The notes: generated from the letters alone by a model not told the origin. Positions 16,724 through 24,651 are shown, numbered from the stretch's first letter. The stretch is DNA of 55,336 bases from Corynebacterium phoceense (GCF_900092335.1 NZ_LT596207.1:423756-479091), one strand, 5' to 3'. Program-made: numbers and translations.

Positions 16724-17008
16724 TCAACTCAACGCACCTACGAAACCGCCTCCGCGCTGCGCGTTAGCTGGCGGATTCCCTGTCCGATGGCGCGCGCACC
16801 GCATTGTCCGGAAAATGTCGACCACGTTGCCATATTCATCAAACGGTGGACGCGTTAGCTCTGCTGTCTCAAGAACACCATTGCGCGCAATGTAACCCAC
16901 CAGCAGATCCACGAATTGAATCTGCACAGAATTCAGCGTGGTATCTGCCGGCACGGCAGAACATTCAGCGCGCACGGCCGGTTCATCCATCCCCACGATT
17001 CCGCGCAA
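16724..17008 (-). pseudogene. C-terminal fragment of a type I restriction enzyme R subunit (HsdR-like)
   Basis: The minus-strand frame reads RGIVGMDEPAVRAE..., then LNSVQIQFVDLLVGYIARNG and VLETAELTRPPFDEYGNVVDIF. In HsdR-type helicase/nuclease subunits the C-terminus has the same order: a (V)GLDR-A block, then LnxxQxxFvdlii, then GvxxxxxLyexPF. Nothing of the nuclease or helicase domains is left upstream, where frames are broken, and no HsdM or HsdS gene is nearby. It is therefore a decayed restriction locus. The rest of 17009-17389 has no supported gene; its base composition is more AT-rich than the flanks. Confidence 0.5.
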
Positions 17009-17389
17009 AAGCCTCCTATCGACTCATCGACATGAAAATCACGCAGTTGCTCAGCGCCGTCAACGTGGCAATCCACCACATCAATGGACTTGACCCCGTA
17101 GCCACGTGCCCCACCACAGATTCGAGCACGAAGCGCGCTTGGAACACGGAACCGCGCGGATTAGTGAGTGCATTTCACTCAACCAATCGGCAGTCGTTAA
17201 GCAGGTTCGGCCACACCACGCCGATAAAGCCGAAGTTGCTGGATCGGGGTGTTCCACCACTCATCGTCGCCACGGCGCTCCAGTTCCTCTCTACTAGTTC
17301 CGCATCTCATACTGCTTGGTTACAACCATTATGGTGTCTTTTCCGGCGAAAAGAACGCCATTTCACCATCCAACTCGATTTACAACCGT

Positions 17390-17460
17390 ACTGAATTCGT
17401 ACTGAATTTTCAGCACAATATTTCAGTCACATTTCAATCATATTTCAGTACGATTTCCGA
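17390..17460 (+). repeat. Helically phased repeat array at the promoter of the AlbA_2 gene
   Basis: Two ACTGAAT units at 17390 and 17401 (11 nt apart) are followed by units in the opposite sense: ATTTCAGT at 17420, ATTTCAAT at 17431, ATTTCAGT at 17442 and ATTTCC at 17453, each exactly 11 nt apart. A further TTTTCAGC lies at 17407. The array runs up to the -10 element of the gene that follows. One copy per helical turn, in two opposed blocks, looks like a cooperative operator; autoregulation by the downstream product is inference. Confidence 0.65.
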
Positions 17461-17471
17461 TCAAACTTGGG

Positions 17472-17477
17472 TACACT
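17472..17477 (+). promoter_or_regulatory. -10 element, leaderless promoter
   Basis: TACACT, preceded by GG, lies exactly 7 nt before the ATG at 17485. Transcription would start at or next to the ATG, giving a leaderless mRNA, and no ribosome-binding site is present. The phased repeats cover the -35 region. Confidence 0.5.
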
Positions 17478-17484
17478 GCTCCCC

Positions 17485-19257
17485 ATGAGCATCATCGACG
17501 TCCCAGAACTCATTGCGCTCCTCCGCGATACGCAAAATGATACGTGGAATGTCGAGGCCAAAGAAGCCTCTCACCAGATTCCCGAATCAATTGACGAGAC
17601 TCTCTGCGCCTTCGCCAATATGCCAGACGGCGGCACACTCATCCTCGGGGTCGCTGAAAATGGTGGCGCTTTTGATGTCACTGGAGTCTGGGATCCGAAA
17701 GCCGCACAGTCCGCAATCGCTTCAAAGGCCCGCGAGCGAATCACGCCGCCCTTGCAACTCGGTGCAGTTGAGGTGACCATCGTGGAGGGGAAACCCGTCG
17801 TTGCTGCGATTGTTCCTCCCCAGCCTTCAGAGCATCGTCCCTTCCGCGTCGGTAAGTTTGGCAAGGCCTACATTCGTTCCGGCGACGGCGACTACGACTT
17901 ATCGCCTCAAGAAGAGCTTTTCTTGGTCGGTGAGCGGCAGCAACCACACGCGGATCGCACACCAGTCGAGGGGGCCACGGTTCAACACGACTTGGTAGAC
18001 GACCTGCTCCAGCAATACCTCAGCGCGAAAAAGCGTGACTCTCGCCGGCTGCGTGACCTCGACGAACGCACGCTCCACATCCGCACCAACGTTATTGACC
18101 CGGACACTGGTTTCGTCACGACTGCAGCCCTTTACGCCTTCGGCGAGCAGCCGCAGCAGTTCCTACCCAACCTCGTGGTCAAAGCTCGCGCCATCAATCC
18201 CCAGGTCGACACTGCTCAACGGCTCACCGATCGTCGCGAATTCACGGGTCCCGTACCGGACCTCCTTGACTCGGCAAGGGAATGGGTCTCTGCGCAGCTA
18301 CGCGTCGGAGTAACCTTCCGCGATGGCAACGGGATCGATGTACCTGAGCTCCCTCCGATCGCCATTCGCGAGATCATCGCCAATGCCCTGGTTCACCGCG
18401 ATCTTTCCGCTGCAAGTTACGGCATGTATACGCAGCTCATCAAGCAGCCCACCAAGCTCATTGTGGAAAGCCCCGGCGGATTGTGGGGCATCACCAAAAA
18501 TCAGCTCGGCTACACCTCCCCTCGCGCCCGTAACGCGATCCTCTATTCCATGTGCGCCGCCCTCACAACCGACAATGGATACCGCGTTATCGAGGCTCAA
18601 GCTACTGGCATTCCTGCAGCTCGTGCCGCCCTTGCAGAGGCTTTCCTCCCCGCCCCGCACTTCGACGATCAGATTACTAAGTTCACCGCTATTCTCACCT
18701 CTTCGTCACTTCTCAGCGATACCGACCTTCGTTGGCTTGGGCAGCTCCCCGGCTCAGACACCCTATCCGTCGCTCAAAAGCACGCTCTCATCGCTATGCG
18801 TCACGGCGAGGAGATCACCAATAGCAGCTATCGAAGCGCCTTCCCCATGGACTCCGTTAATGCCCGCGCCGAGCTTCAGCAATTGGTGAAATACGGGCTT
18901 GCCGATGCCGCCGGCTCTGGCCGTGGCACCACCTACAGGGCCCCATCCGACAATGACGAAGCCCTAATCGAAACCGTGGCTTCCGGTGCCGCTCAGGCTG
19001 CCGCAGCTTCCGCCGACGACCATGCCAAGCGCAGCACATACCTGTCTGCAGCCGAGAAAGACAAGCGCATCTTGACAGCGTTACGTGCCGCGCAGCACGG
19101 GCTCACGCGCAAAGAGCTGGAGCGCGAAACAGGCCTAACTCGAGGGCAAATCAATCCGAGAATTGCAAAATTGAGCGAGAAAGAAATGATACGTAAGACG
19201 CCATCCAAATCCGACTCACGCTCCCAGATTTACTCCATTGGTCCAAGAGAATTTTAG
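17485..19257 (+). CDS. AlbA_2 / ATP-binding / winged-helix protein (Schlafen-type N-terminus)
   Basis: A 590-residue protein. Residues ~10-135 form an AlbA_2 domain (WNVEAKEASHQIPESIDETL, CAFANMPDGGTLILGVAENG, then KAYIRSGDGDYDLSPQEE). The middle has a GHKL-type ATPase block (IREIIANALVHRDLSAASYG and LIVESPGGLWG). The C-terminus holds helix-turn-helix-like segments (LTRKELERETGLTRGQINPR). Such proteins are usually called putative DNA-binding regulators and often sit near restriction-modification or defence genes; here an HsdR remnant lies just upstream. An upstream in-frame TTG exists at 17467, but the leaderless promoter supports 17485. The gene is less GC-rich than its neighbours, in keeping with transfer. 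Its actual role is unknown. Confidence 0.85.
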   Translation: MSIIDVPELIALLRDTQNDTWNVEAKEASHQIPESIDETLCAFANMPDGGTLILGVAENGGAFDVTGVWDPKAAQSAIASKARERITPPLQLGAVEVTIVEGKPVVAAIVPPQPSEHRPFRVGKFGKAYIRSGDGDYDLSPQEELFLVGERQQPHADRTPVEGATVQHDLVDDLLQQYLSAKKRDSRRLRDLDERTLHIRTNVIDPDTGFVTTAALYAFGEQPQQFLPNLVVKARAINPQVDTAQRLTDRREFTGPVPDLLDSAREWVSAQLRVGVTFRDGNGIDVPELPPIAIREIIANALVHRDLSAASYGMYTQLIKQPTKLIVESPGGLWGITKNQLGYTSPRARNAILYSMCAALTTDNGYRVIEAQATGIPAARAALAEAFLPAPHFDDQITKFTAILTSSSLLSDTDLRWLGQLPGSDTLSVAQKHALIAMRHGEEITNSSYRSAFPMDSVNARAELQQLVKYGLADAAGSGRGTTYRAPSDNDEALIETVASGAAQAAAASADDHAKRSTYLSAAEKDKRILTALRAAQHGLTRKELERETGLTRGQINPRIAKLSEKEMIRKTPSKSDSRSQIYSIGPREF

Positions 19258-19344
19258 AATACCAGTTTGGGCCTTCCCTCTAGTCATCGATAAGCACTTG
19301 AGGTCCTGACTGCATGGCATGGTTGCGGGCCTTCGGCTAGCGGG

Positions 19345-19357
19345 GGCATCGGCAAGC
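19345..19357 (+). repeat. Intergenic copy of the GGCATCGGCARSC motif
   Basis: The core GGCATCGGCA at 19345-19354 continues AGC, in the gap between the AlbA_2 gene and rplA (convergent 3' ends). It is outside any gene and next to the rplA terminator. The surrounding GGGGGCATCGGCA also occurs near 6083, 21588 and 50070. Confidence 0.7.
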
Positions 19358-19360
19358 TCA

Positions 19361-19397
19361 TACACAAACGCCCAGCCACCGTGAGGTGACTGGGCGC
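19361..19397 (-). terminator. Terminator of rplK-rplA
   Basis: CGCCCAGCCACC-GTGA-GGTGACTGGGCG forms a 12-bp stem with one mismatch. On the minus strand it is followed by TTTGTGT, about 25 nt after the rplA stop. Confidence 0.75.
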
Positions 19398-19419
19398 TTA
19401 AAAGAAGTGCGCTTAGAAA

Positions 19420-20124
19420 TTAAGCGGTGTAATCCTTGGTGACGGACGCGTCGACCGGGATGCCCGGGCCGGAGGTCGTGGTCATGGTGACCTTCTTGAC
19501 GTAGATGCCCTTGGAGGAGGACGGCTTCAGACGCAGGATCTCGTCGTAGAGAGCGCCGTAGTTCTCAGCCAGCTTCTCGGCGTCGAAGGATGCCTTGCCG
19601 ATGATGGCATGCAGGTTGGAAGCCTTCTCCACACGGAAGGAGATCTTGCCGCCCTTGACGTCGGCGACAGCCTTGGTGACGTCAGCGGTAACGGTGCCGG
19701 TCTTCGGGTTCGGCATGAGACCACGCGGGCCGAGGACGCGGGCCACGCGGCCCACCTTGGCCATCTGGTCCGGGGTAGCGATGGCGACATCGAAGTCGAT
19801 GTGGCCCTCGTTGATGGCCTCGATCAGCTCGGCGGTACCGACGATGTCGGCGCCAGCAGCCTTGGCCTCATCAGCCTTCGGGCCCTCGGCAAAGACGGCC
19901 ACGCGGACGTCCTTACCGGTGCCGTTCGGCAGGGAGACGGTGCCGCGAACGAGCTGGTCAGCCTTGCGCGGGTCAACGCCGAGGCGGAAGACGACGTCAA
20001 CGGTGGCGTCGTAGTTCTTGGAGGAGGTCTCCTTGGCCAGCCTCGCGGCCTCGAGCGGGGAGTACAGGCGGGACTTGTCGACCAGTTCGGCCGCAGCCTT
20101 GTAAGCCTTAGAGTTGGTGCTCAT
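19420..20124 (-). CDS. rplA: 50S ribosomal protein L1
   Basis: A 234-residue L1-stalk protein; L1 also represses its own operon in many bacteria. Signature blocks are present: [40 protein letters not shown] and [20 protein letters not shown]. The ATG at 20124 follows AAAAGGAATTGCTTAA. It is the second gene after rplK, 80 nt downstream. In this genome rplJ-rplL is about 5.5 kb away rather than next to it. Confidence 0.98.
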   Translation of the reverse strand: MSTNSKAYKAAAELVDKSRLYSPLEAARLAKETSSKNYDATVDVVFRLGVDPRKADQLVRGTVSLPNGTGKDVRVAVFAEGPKADEAKAAGADIVGTAELIEAINEGHIDFDVAIATPDQMAKVGRVARVLGPRGLMPNPKTGTVTADVTKAVADVKGGKISFRVEKASNLHAIIGKASFDAEKLAENYGALYDEILRLKPSSSKGIYVKKVTMTTTSGPGIPVDASVTKDYTA

Positions 20125-20204
20125 TTAAGCAATTCCTTTTCGTGGATTGTTGTGGTCTGTGCGGGCCGAAAGCTGGCCCTGCCACATGAAGTTGTTGGAG
20201 GTTT

Positions 20205-20657
20205 TTACTGCGGCATGTCGGCCGGAGCACCCTCGACGGTAATACCCATGGAGCGGGCGGTACCGGCGATGATGCGGGCAGCGTTCTCGATGTCGCGAGC
20301 GTTGAGGTCCTCGAACTTGGTCTGGCCGATCTCCTTGCACTGATCCCAGGTCACAGAAGCAACCTTGGTGGTGTGCGGGGTGCCGGAGCCCTTCTTCACG
20401 CCTGCGGCCTTGAGCAGCAGCTTGGCTGCCGGCGGGGTCTTCAGCTTGAAATCGAAGGAGCGATCCTCGTAGACGGTAATCTCAACCGGGACCACGTTGC
20501 CGCGCTGGGATTCCGTTGCAGCGTTGTACGCCTTGCAGAATTCCATGATGTTGACGCCGTGGGCACCCAGTGCCGGGCCGACCGGCGGAGCCGGGTTAGC
20601 GGCGCCAGCTTCGATCTGCAGCTTGATGAAGCCAGTAACCTTCTTCTTCGGAGCCAT
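20205..20657 (-). CDS. rplK: 50S ribosomal protein L11
   Basis: A 150-residue protein of the GTPase-associated centre. Typical blocks: [37 protein letters not shown], and [21 protein letters not shown] few residues longer than most L11 owing to the C-terminal tail EGAPADMPQ. It follows nusG after a 222-nt gap that contains a strong intrinsic hairpin, so rplK expression may depend on readthrough or its own promoter. Confidence 0.98.
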
Positions 20658-20766
20658 CGAATTACCTCAATTCCTGTGTTACCGGCACCCGCCACGATGA
20701 ATAACGGGCACCGTCCGGATGCCTGCTTTCGCAGGCCACCGGGGATAAACGATTTACTACGCGCGC

Positions 20767-20804
20767 AAAAAGCGCACGGTGTTCCATTTTAGAACACCGT
20801 GCGC
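20767..20804 (-). terminator. Intrinsic terminator or attenuator between nusG and rplK
   Basis: GCGCACGGTGTTC and GAACACCGTGCGC form a perfect 13-bp stem with a 7-nt loop. On the minus strand the stem is followed at once by TTTTTGCG. It separates secE-nusG from rplK-rplA. Confidence 0.85.
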
Positions 20805-20879
20805 CTGGGACAAAATCGCGTTTGCGCAGGTCGCCGCTTACGCGGCGAGAGTCAAACGAGAGCTCGCTTCCGGACTCGC

Positions 20880-21776
20880 TTAGGAGATGCGCTCGATTTC
20901 GTTCGGGGAGAGCTCGACCGGGGTCTCGCGACCGAAGATGGACACGAGGCCCTGCATCTTGCCGGTCTCCGGGTCGATCTCGGAGATAGTCGCGGAAACC
21001 GAAGCCAGTGGACCAGCCAGGATGGTGACGGCCTCGCCCACCTGGAAGTCGTGGTTGAGCTTCGGCGCAGCCTTCTCCTCCGGCATGGCGATGACCTGCT
21101 CGCCGTCGGCGGTGGCGGCAGCGGCCTCGCCGGTCGTAGTCGGAGCGACCTGCGGCATGAGGAACTTGGCTACGTCGCGCGGCTTGACCGGGGTGGCGTT
21201 GCCCTCGTTGCCCACGAAAGAGGTGACACCCGGGGTGTCGCGAACGACGGACCAAACAGCGTCGTTGATATCCATGCGGACGAGGACGTAACCCGGCAGC
21301 AGCTTGTGCTTGACGATCTTCTTCTTGCCGTCCTTGAGCTCCATGCGCTGCTCGATAGGAACGACAACCTCGTAGAGGGAGTCCTCGACCTCAAGGGTCT
21401 GGGCACGCATGTCGAGGTTGGTCTTCACCTTGTTCTCGTAACCCGAGTAGCACTGGATGATGTACCACTGGCCCGGCTGCTTTTTCAGCTCGCGGGTGAA
21501 CGCACGCAGGCGCGTCTTGTACTCGCTGTCGTCCTCAGCGGCAGCCTCGGCGCCGACGGCTGCGGCTGCCTCCTCGGCGGTAGCGGGGGCATCGGCAGCC
21601 TCAGCGGGCGCCTCGGCGTCTGCGGACTCTGCAGCTTCAGCGGCCTCGGCAGCTTCTGCCTCAGCGGCGGCCTGGGCCTGGGCGGTCTGGGCCTGGGCGG
21701 CCTGCAGATCGTCTTCGAAGCTCGTGCTCTCCGTAGTGGTTTCAGCAGTGTTGTCGGTGGTGTTCTCTTCGCTCAT
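20880..21776 (-). CDS. nusG: Transcription termination/antitermination factor NusG, long N-terminal extension
   Basis: A 298-residue NusG. The NGN domain begins around residue 110 (QPGQWYIIQCYSGYENKVKT, then LLPGYVLVRMDINDAVW). The KOW domain ends the protein (FQVGEAVTILAGPLASVSAT, then SIFGRETPVELSPNEIERIS). The first ~110 residues are an acidic Ala/Glu-rich extension, and about 20 Ala/Thr-rich residues are inserted between NGN and KOW; both are common in actinobacteria. NusG binds RNA polymerase and couples it to Rho or ribosomes. The ATG at 21776 (MSEENTTDNT) is preferred to the open frame to 21875. A copy of the GGCATCGGCA motif lies within the extension. Confidence 0.96.
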   Translation of the reverse strand: MSEENTTDNTAETTTESTSFEDDLQAAQAQTAQAQAAAEAEAAEAAEAAESADAEAPAEAADAPATAEEAAAAVGAEAAAEDDSEYKTRLRAFTRELKKQPGQWYIIQCYSGYENKVKTNLDMRAQTLEVEDSLYEVVVPIEQRMELKDGKKKIVKHKLLPGYVLVRMDINDAVWSVVRDTPGVTSFVGNEGNATPVKPRDVAKFLMPQVAPTTTGEAAAATADGEQVIAMPEEKAAPKLNHDFQVGEAVTILAGPLASVSATISEIDPETGKMQGLVSIFGRETPVELSPNEIERIS

Positions 21777-21884
21777 GGGGTGAGTCTCTCCTCTGCGTGC
21801 GGGCGTGTACTGCCCAGGGTAATGAATAATCCCGCCGTCCGGACCGGACAGCGGGATGATGAAGTCACTATGCAAGCAGTCTAC

Positions 21885-22214
21885 CTAAGGGGCAAGGACT
21901 GCTTCAACTCCCAGGCCGGTGAGCGAATCCACGCCCCACACAAGCGCCGTGAGAACGATGAGGAAGAGGAAGGTAATGAGCGTGTACTGCACCATTTCCT
22001 TCGCCGTGGGCCACACGACTTTCTTCATCTCAGAAACGACTTCGCCTGGGAACGCGGCGACGCCGCCGCCCGGCTTTTCGTCCTTCTCCGCCGCGGCGCG
22101 CTCCACGCGCTTGTTCTCATAAGCGGCAGAGGACGTGGTCGTCGCCGCGCCGGAGAGCTGGCGCTTGCCGGTCGGGCGGGCTGCGCCGGACTGCGGCTGC
22201 TGCTCATCACTCAT
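21885..22214 (-). CDS. secE: Preprotein translocase subunit SecE
   Basis: A 109-residue SecE, part of the SecYEG channel. Residues 1-55 are a polar, Ala/Lys/Glu-rich extension. The SecE core follows: FPGEVVSEMKKVVWPTAKEM, then one membrane helix (LITFLFLIVLTALVWGV). AGGAGG lies about 11 nt before the ATG at 22214. It sits upstream of nusG in the conserved secE-nusG pair. Confidence 0.97.
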   Translation of the reverse strand: MSDEQQPQSGAARPTGKRQLSGAATTTSSAAYENKRVERAAAEKDEKPGGGVAAFPGEVVSEMKKVVWPTAKEMVQYTLITFLFLIVLTALVWGVDSLTGLGVEAVLAP

Positions 22215-22300
22215 GGGTGAGATGTCCTCCTGGATTGAAAACCTATAACTTTGTCAACTCTAGCAAAGCTGATAGGAGCGTGAATAATTCCGCGCGGTCA

Positions 22301-22340
22301 ATAAAAAGCAAAGAACCCGGCGCGTGGCCGGGTTCTTTGC
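22301..22340 (-). terminator. Intrinsic terminator after tRNA-Trp
   Basis: GCAAAGAACCCGGC and GCCGGGTTCTTTGC pair perfectly (14 bp) around GCGTG. On the minus strand the stem is followed by TTTTTATT. It ends the tRNA transcript before secE. Confidence 0.85.
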
Positions 22341-22346
22341 GTTCTG

Positions 22347-22419
22347 CAGGGGCGACAGGACTCGAACCTGCAACCTACGGTTTTGGAGACCGTTGCGCTA
22401 CCAATTGCGCCACGCCCCT
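22347..22419 (-). tRNA. tRNA-Trp (CCA anticodon)
   Basis: A 73-nt cloverleaf on the minus strand: acceptor AGGGGCG/CGCCCCT, D-arm GCGCAATTGGTAGCGC, anticodon loop CTCCAAA giving CCA, and T-arm GCAGGTTCGAGTCCTGT. CCA is not encoded. It precedes secE as in many actinobacteria. Confidence 0.97.
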
Positions 22420-22488
22420 CTGGGCTTGTAGAAGTTGACTCTAGCAGAGCCCATGGCCCCTGCCCCCGCGTGCGGGGAAAGAAACCTG

Positions 22489-22560
22489 TAGCGATGGCGA
22501 GAATTGAACTCGCGACACAGCGATTATGAGTCGCTTGCTCTACCACTGAGCTACACCGCC
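22489..22560 (-). tRNA. tRNA-Met (CAT anticodon)
   Basis: A 72-nt cloverleaf on the minus strand: acceptor GGCGGTG/CATCGCT with two G-T pairs, D-arm GCTCAGTGGTAGAGC, anticodon stem GCGAC/ATCGC region with loop giving CAT, and T-arm GCGAGTTCAATTCTCGC. The features suggest the elongator rather than initiator type. Confidence 0.93.
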
Positions 22561-22614
22561 ATATTCACTTAGAACTCCACGCCCTGGGCCCGGATGAACC
22601 CTAGACATGAATGG

Positions 22615-22687
22615 AGCCCCCTGACAGAATCGAACTGTCGACCTTTTCCTTACCATGGAAACGCTCTGCCGACTGAGCTAAGGGGGC
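22615..22687 (-). tRNA. tRNA-Thr (GGT anticodon)
   Basis: A 73-nt cloverleaf on the minus strand: acceptor GCCCCCT/AGGGGGC, D-arm GCTCAGTCGGCAGAGC, anticodon stem TTTCC/GGAAA with loop ATGGTAA giving GGT, and T-arm GACAGTTCGATTCTGTC. It is the first of the three co-directional tRNA genes upstream of secE. Confidence 0.96.
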
Positions 22688-22841
22688 ACATCCTCGCCGT
22701 TGAAGCTGTGCGATATTTCGCGTGCTCTCCGTTGCGGACTTAGAAAGAGTAACCCACTTTCTTCTCGTTACACAAATCCGCTGTACAGGACGGAAAATAT
22801 CGGTTTTTAGCCGCCTGTATGCGGTGTGCTTGAATGGATTT

Positions 22842-23774
22842 ATGTTGGATGACAAAGACCGGCAATCAATCGACGCGGCGAAGCTCTATTACGGTTCCGG
22901 CCTCTCCCAGGCCGAGGTTGCCGCACGCCTGGGCTTGTCCCGCCCCACCGTCTCCAAACTGTTGGGCCACGCGCTCGAGCGCGGCTTTGTCACCATCACC
23001 ATCCACGATCCCCGCGAGCGTTCTGACGAACTCGTCGCCCAGCTCACCGCGCGCTTTAAGCTTGCCGATGCCCGCGTGGTCACCACCCCAGCCGGCGGCA
23101 CCCTCCTCACGGACCTGGGCAGCGCCGGCGCCACGCTCCTCGAGGAACTCGTCCACGACGGCATGACGGTGGGCCTGTCCTGGGGCACGACGATGTGCGC
23201 CGTCTCGGAGCATTTGCGCCAGCTACCCCTCCAGGGCGTGCGCGTGGTGCAGCTCAAGGGCGGGCACTCCCACTCGGAACGTTCGACACGCGACATGGAG
23301 ACCATGCGCGCTTTCGCCCGCGCCTTCAACGCAACGACGGAGCTCCTCCCGCTGCCCGTGATCTTCGACTCCGCAGAAGCCAAGGACTGGGTGACGCGCG
23401 ACCGTCACATCGCGAGCGTCCTCGAGCTGGGCCGCAGCGTGGACCTTGCCGTCTTTACCGCCGGCGCCATCGCCCCCGAGTCGCTCGCGCTCAACCTGGG
23501 CTATCTCTCCGCCGCGGAGACGCAGGAGATCTTGGACCACGCCGTGGGCGACGTGTGCTCGCGCTTCTTCACGCGCACCGGGAACATCGCGGCGTCTGAC
23601 GTCGACGCACGCACCGTGGGCATCACGCTCGCCGATCTCAAGGGCCGGCCCACCCGCGTACTCGTGGCCGGCGGCGCCGAAAAAGCCCAGGCCATCCGCG
23701 TTGCCTTGGAGATGGGACTGGCCACCCACCTCGTCATCGATCATCAGACGGCGCAACGGGTGCTCGACCTGTGA
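22842..23774 (+). CDS. SorC/DeoR-type sugar-binding transcriptional regulator
   Basis: A 310-residue regulator of the SorC family. The N-terminal helix-turn-helix reads AAKLYYGSGLSQAEVAARLG followed by LSRPTVSKLLGHALERGFV. The effector domain has GMTVGLSWGTTMCAVSEHL and LGDL-like elements typical of deoxyribose-phosphate or sugar-phosphate sensing. It directly precedes the deo genes, and members in Bacillus (DeoR) repress dra-nupC-pdp and respond to deoxyribose-5-phosphate. Repression of the operon beginning at 23891 is therefore likely. The ATG at 22842 was preferred over the open frame from 22722, which overlaps the tRNA-Thr flank. It carries a GGCATCGGCA motif copy at 23063. Confidence 0.88.
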   Translation: MLDDKDRQSIDAAKLYYGSGLSQAEVAARLGLSRPTVSKLLGHALERGFVTITIHDPRERSDELVAQLTARFKLADARVVTTPAGGTLLTDLGSAGATLLEELVHDGMTVGLSWGTTMCAVSEHLRQLPLQGVRVVQLKGGHSHSERSTRDMETMRAFARAFNATTELLPLPVIFDSAEAKDWVTRDRHIASVLELGRSVDLAVFTAGAIAPESLALNLGYLSAAETQEILDHAVGDVCSRFFTRTGNIAASDVDARTVGITLADLKGRPTRVLVAGGAEKAQAIRVALEMGLATHLVIDHQTAQRVLDL

Positions 23775-23791
23775 CGCACACGCTGCACAAC

Positions 23792-23833
23792 TGTCAATTT
23801 AGCTATTGACATTCGTTCTCCACGGTCTAGGCT
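23792..23833 (+). promoter_or_regulatory. deo operon promoter with palindromic operator over the -35
   Basis: TGTCAAT (23792-23798) and ATTGACA (23805-23811) form a perfect dyad with a 6-nt spacer. The right arm contains the -35 hexamer TTGACA (23806-23811), and 16 nt later lies TAGGCT (23828-23833) as -10. A repressor here, most likely the upstream SorC/DeoR-type protein, would block RNA polymerase directly. Confidence 0.65.
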
Positions 23834-23890
23834 TGAGGGTGACAGTACTTCTACTTCACCCCGCGTGATCGACTCAAGGAGACACACATC

Positions 23891-24628
23891 ATGGCCGCTT
23901 TGCACAGCACCGAAGGTCTTTCCACCCCGCACATCAACCCCAAGGGCGTCGACATCGCAGACACCATTCTGCTGCCCGGCGATCCCCTCCGTGCCAAGTT
24001 CATCGCAGACACCTTCCTCGAAGACGTCGTCCAGTTCAACGAGGTCCGCAACATCCTGGGCTTTACCGGCACCTACCAGGGCACGCCGGTCTCCGTCATG
24101 GGCACCGGCATGGGCATGCCCTCCATCGGCATTTACTCCTGGGAACTCATCCACACTTTCGGCGTGAAGAACCTCGTCCGCGTCGGTTCCATCGGCGCCA
24201 TGCAGGAAAACATCGACCTCCACGACGTCATCGTCGCCGCCTCCGTCTCCACCGATTCCAACTTCCTGTCGCAGTACAACCTGCCCGGCACCTGGGCGCC
24301 CACCGCCTCGTGGCGCCTGCTCAAGGGCCTCGTCGATGAGGCCGAGCGCCAGGACGCCCGCATCCACGTGGGCAACATCTTGAGCTCCGACATTTTCTAC
24401 AACTTTGACGACTCCGTCAACGCCCGCTGGGCCGCCATGGGTGTCCTCGGCGTCGAGATGGAATCCGCCGCCCTCTACGCCACCGCCGCCGAAGCCGGCG
24501 TCGACGCCCTCGGCCTCTTCACCGTCTCGGACAATCTCGTCTCCAACACGCACCTGTCCGCCGAGGAGCGCCAGACGGCCTTCCACACGATGATGAAGCT
24601 CGCCCTCCCGCTCGCAGCCCTCTCCTAG
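23891..24628 (+). CDS. deoD: Purine-nucleoside phosphorylase, DeoD type
   Basis: A 245-residue hexameric-type phosphorylase that cleaves purine (deoxy)ribonucleosides with phosphate to the base and (deoxy)ribose-1-phosphate. Signature blocks: ADTILLPGDPLRAKFIADTF, NEVRNILGFTGTYQGTPVSV, MGTGMGMPSIGIYSWELI, and GVLGVEMESAALYATAAEAG. AAGGAG lies about 9 nt before the ATG. It is the first gene of the catabolic operon; its sugar phosphate product passes to the mutase and DeoC encoded downstream. Confidence 0.97.
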   Translation: MAALHSTEGLSTPHINPKGVDIADTILLPGDPLRAKFIADTFLEDVVQFNEVRNILGFTGTYQGTPVSVMGTGMGMPSIGIYSWELIHTFGVKNLVRVGSIGAMQENIDLHDVIVAASVSTDSNFLSQYNLPGTWAPTASWRLLKGLVDEAERQDARIHVGNILSSDIFYNFDDSVNARWAAMGVLGVEMESAALYATAAEAGVDALGLFTVSDNLVSNTHLSAEERQTAFHTMMKLALPLAALS

Positions 24629-24651
24629 CCTTCCGCCTTCAAGGGAAAACC

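Noticed and set aside
16804-17394. A 196-codon forward frame in the gap before the AlbA_2 gene
   Set aside because: Its composition is not protein-like, it lies opposite the HsdR remnant, and it has no start signal. It is a shadow of the remnant and of the AT-rich region.
21540-21776. Low-complexity repeat in the nusG 5' region as a mobile or CRISPR-like array
   Set aside because: The repetition is of Ala/Glu/Gln codons within a coding sequence; there are no regular spacers.
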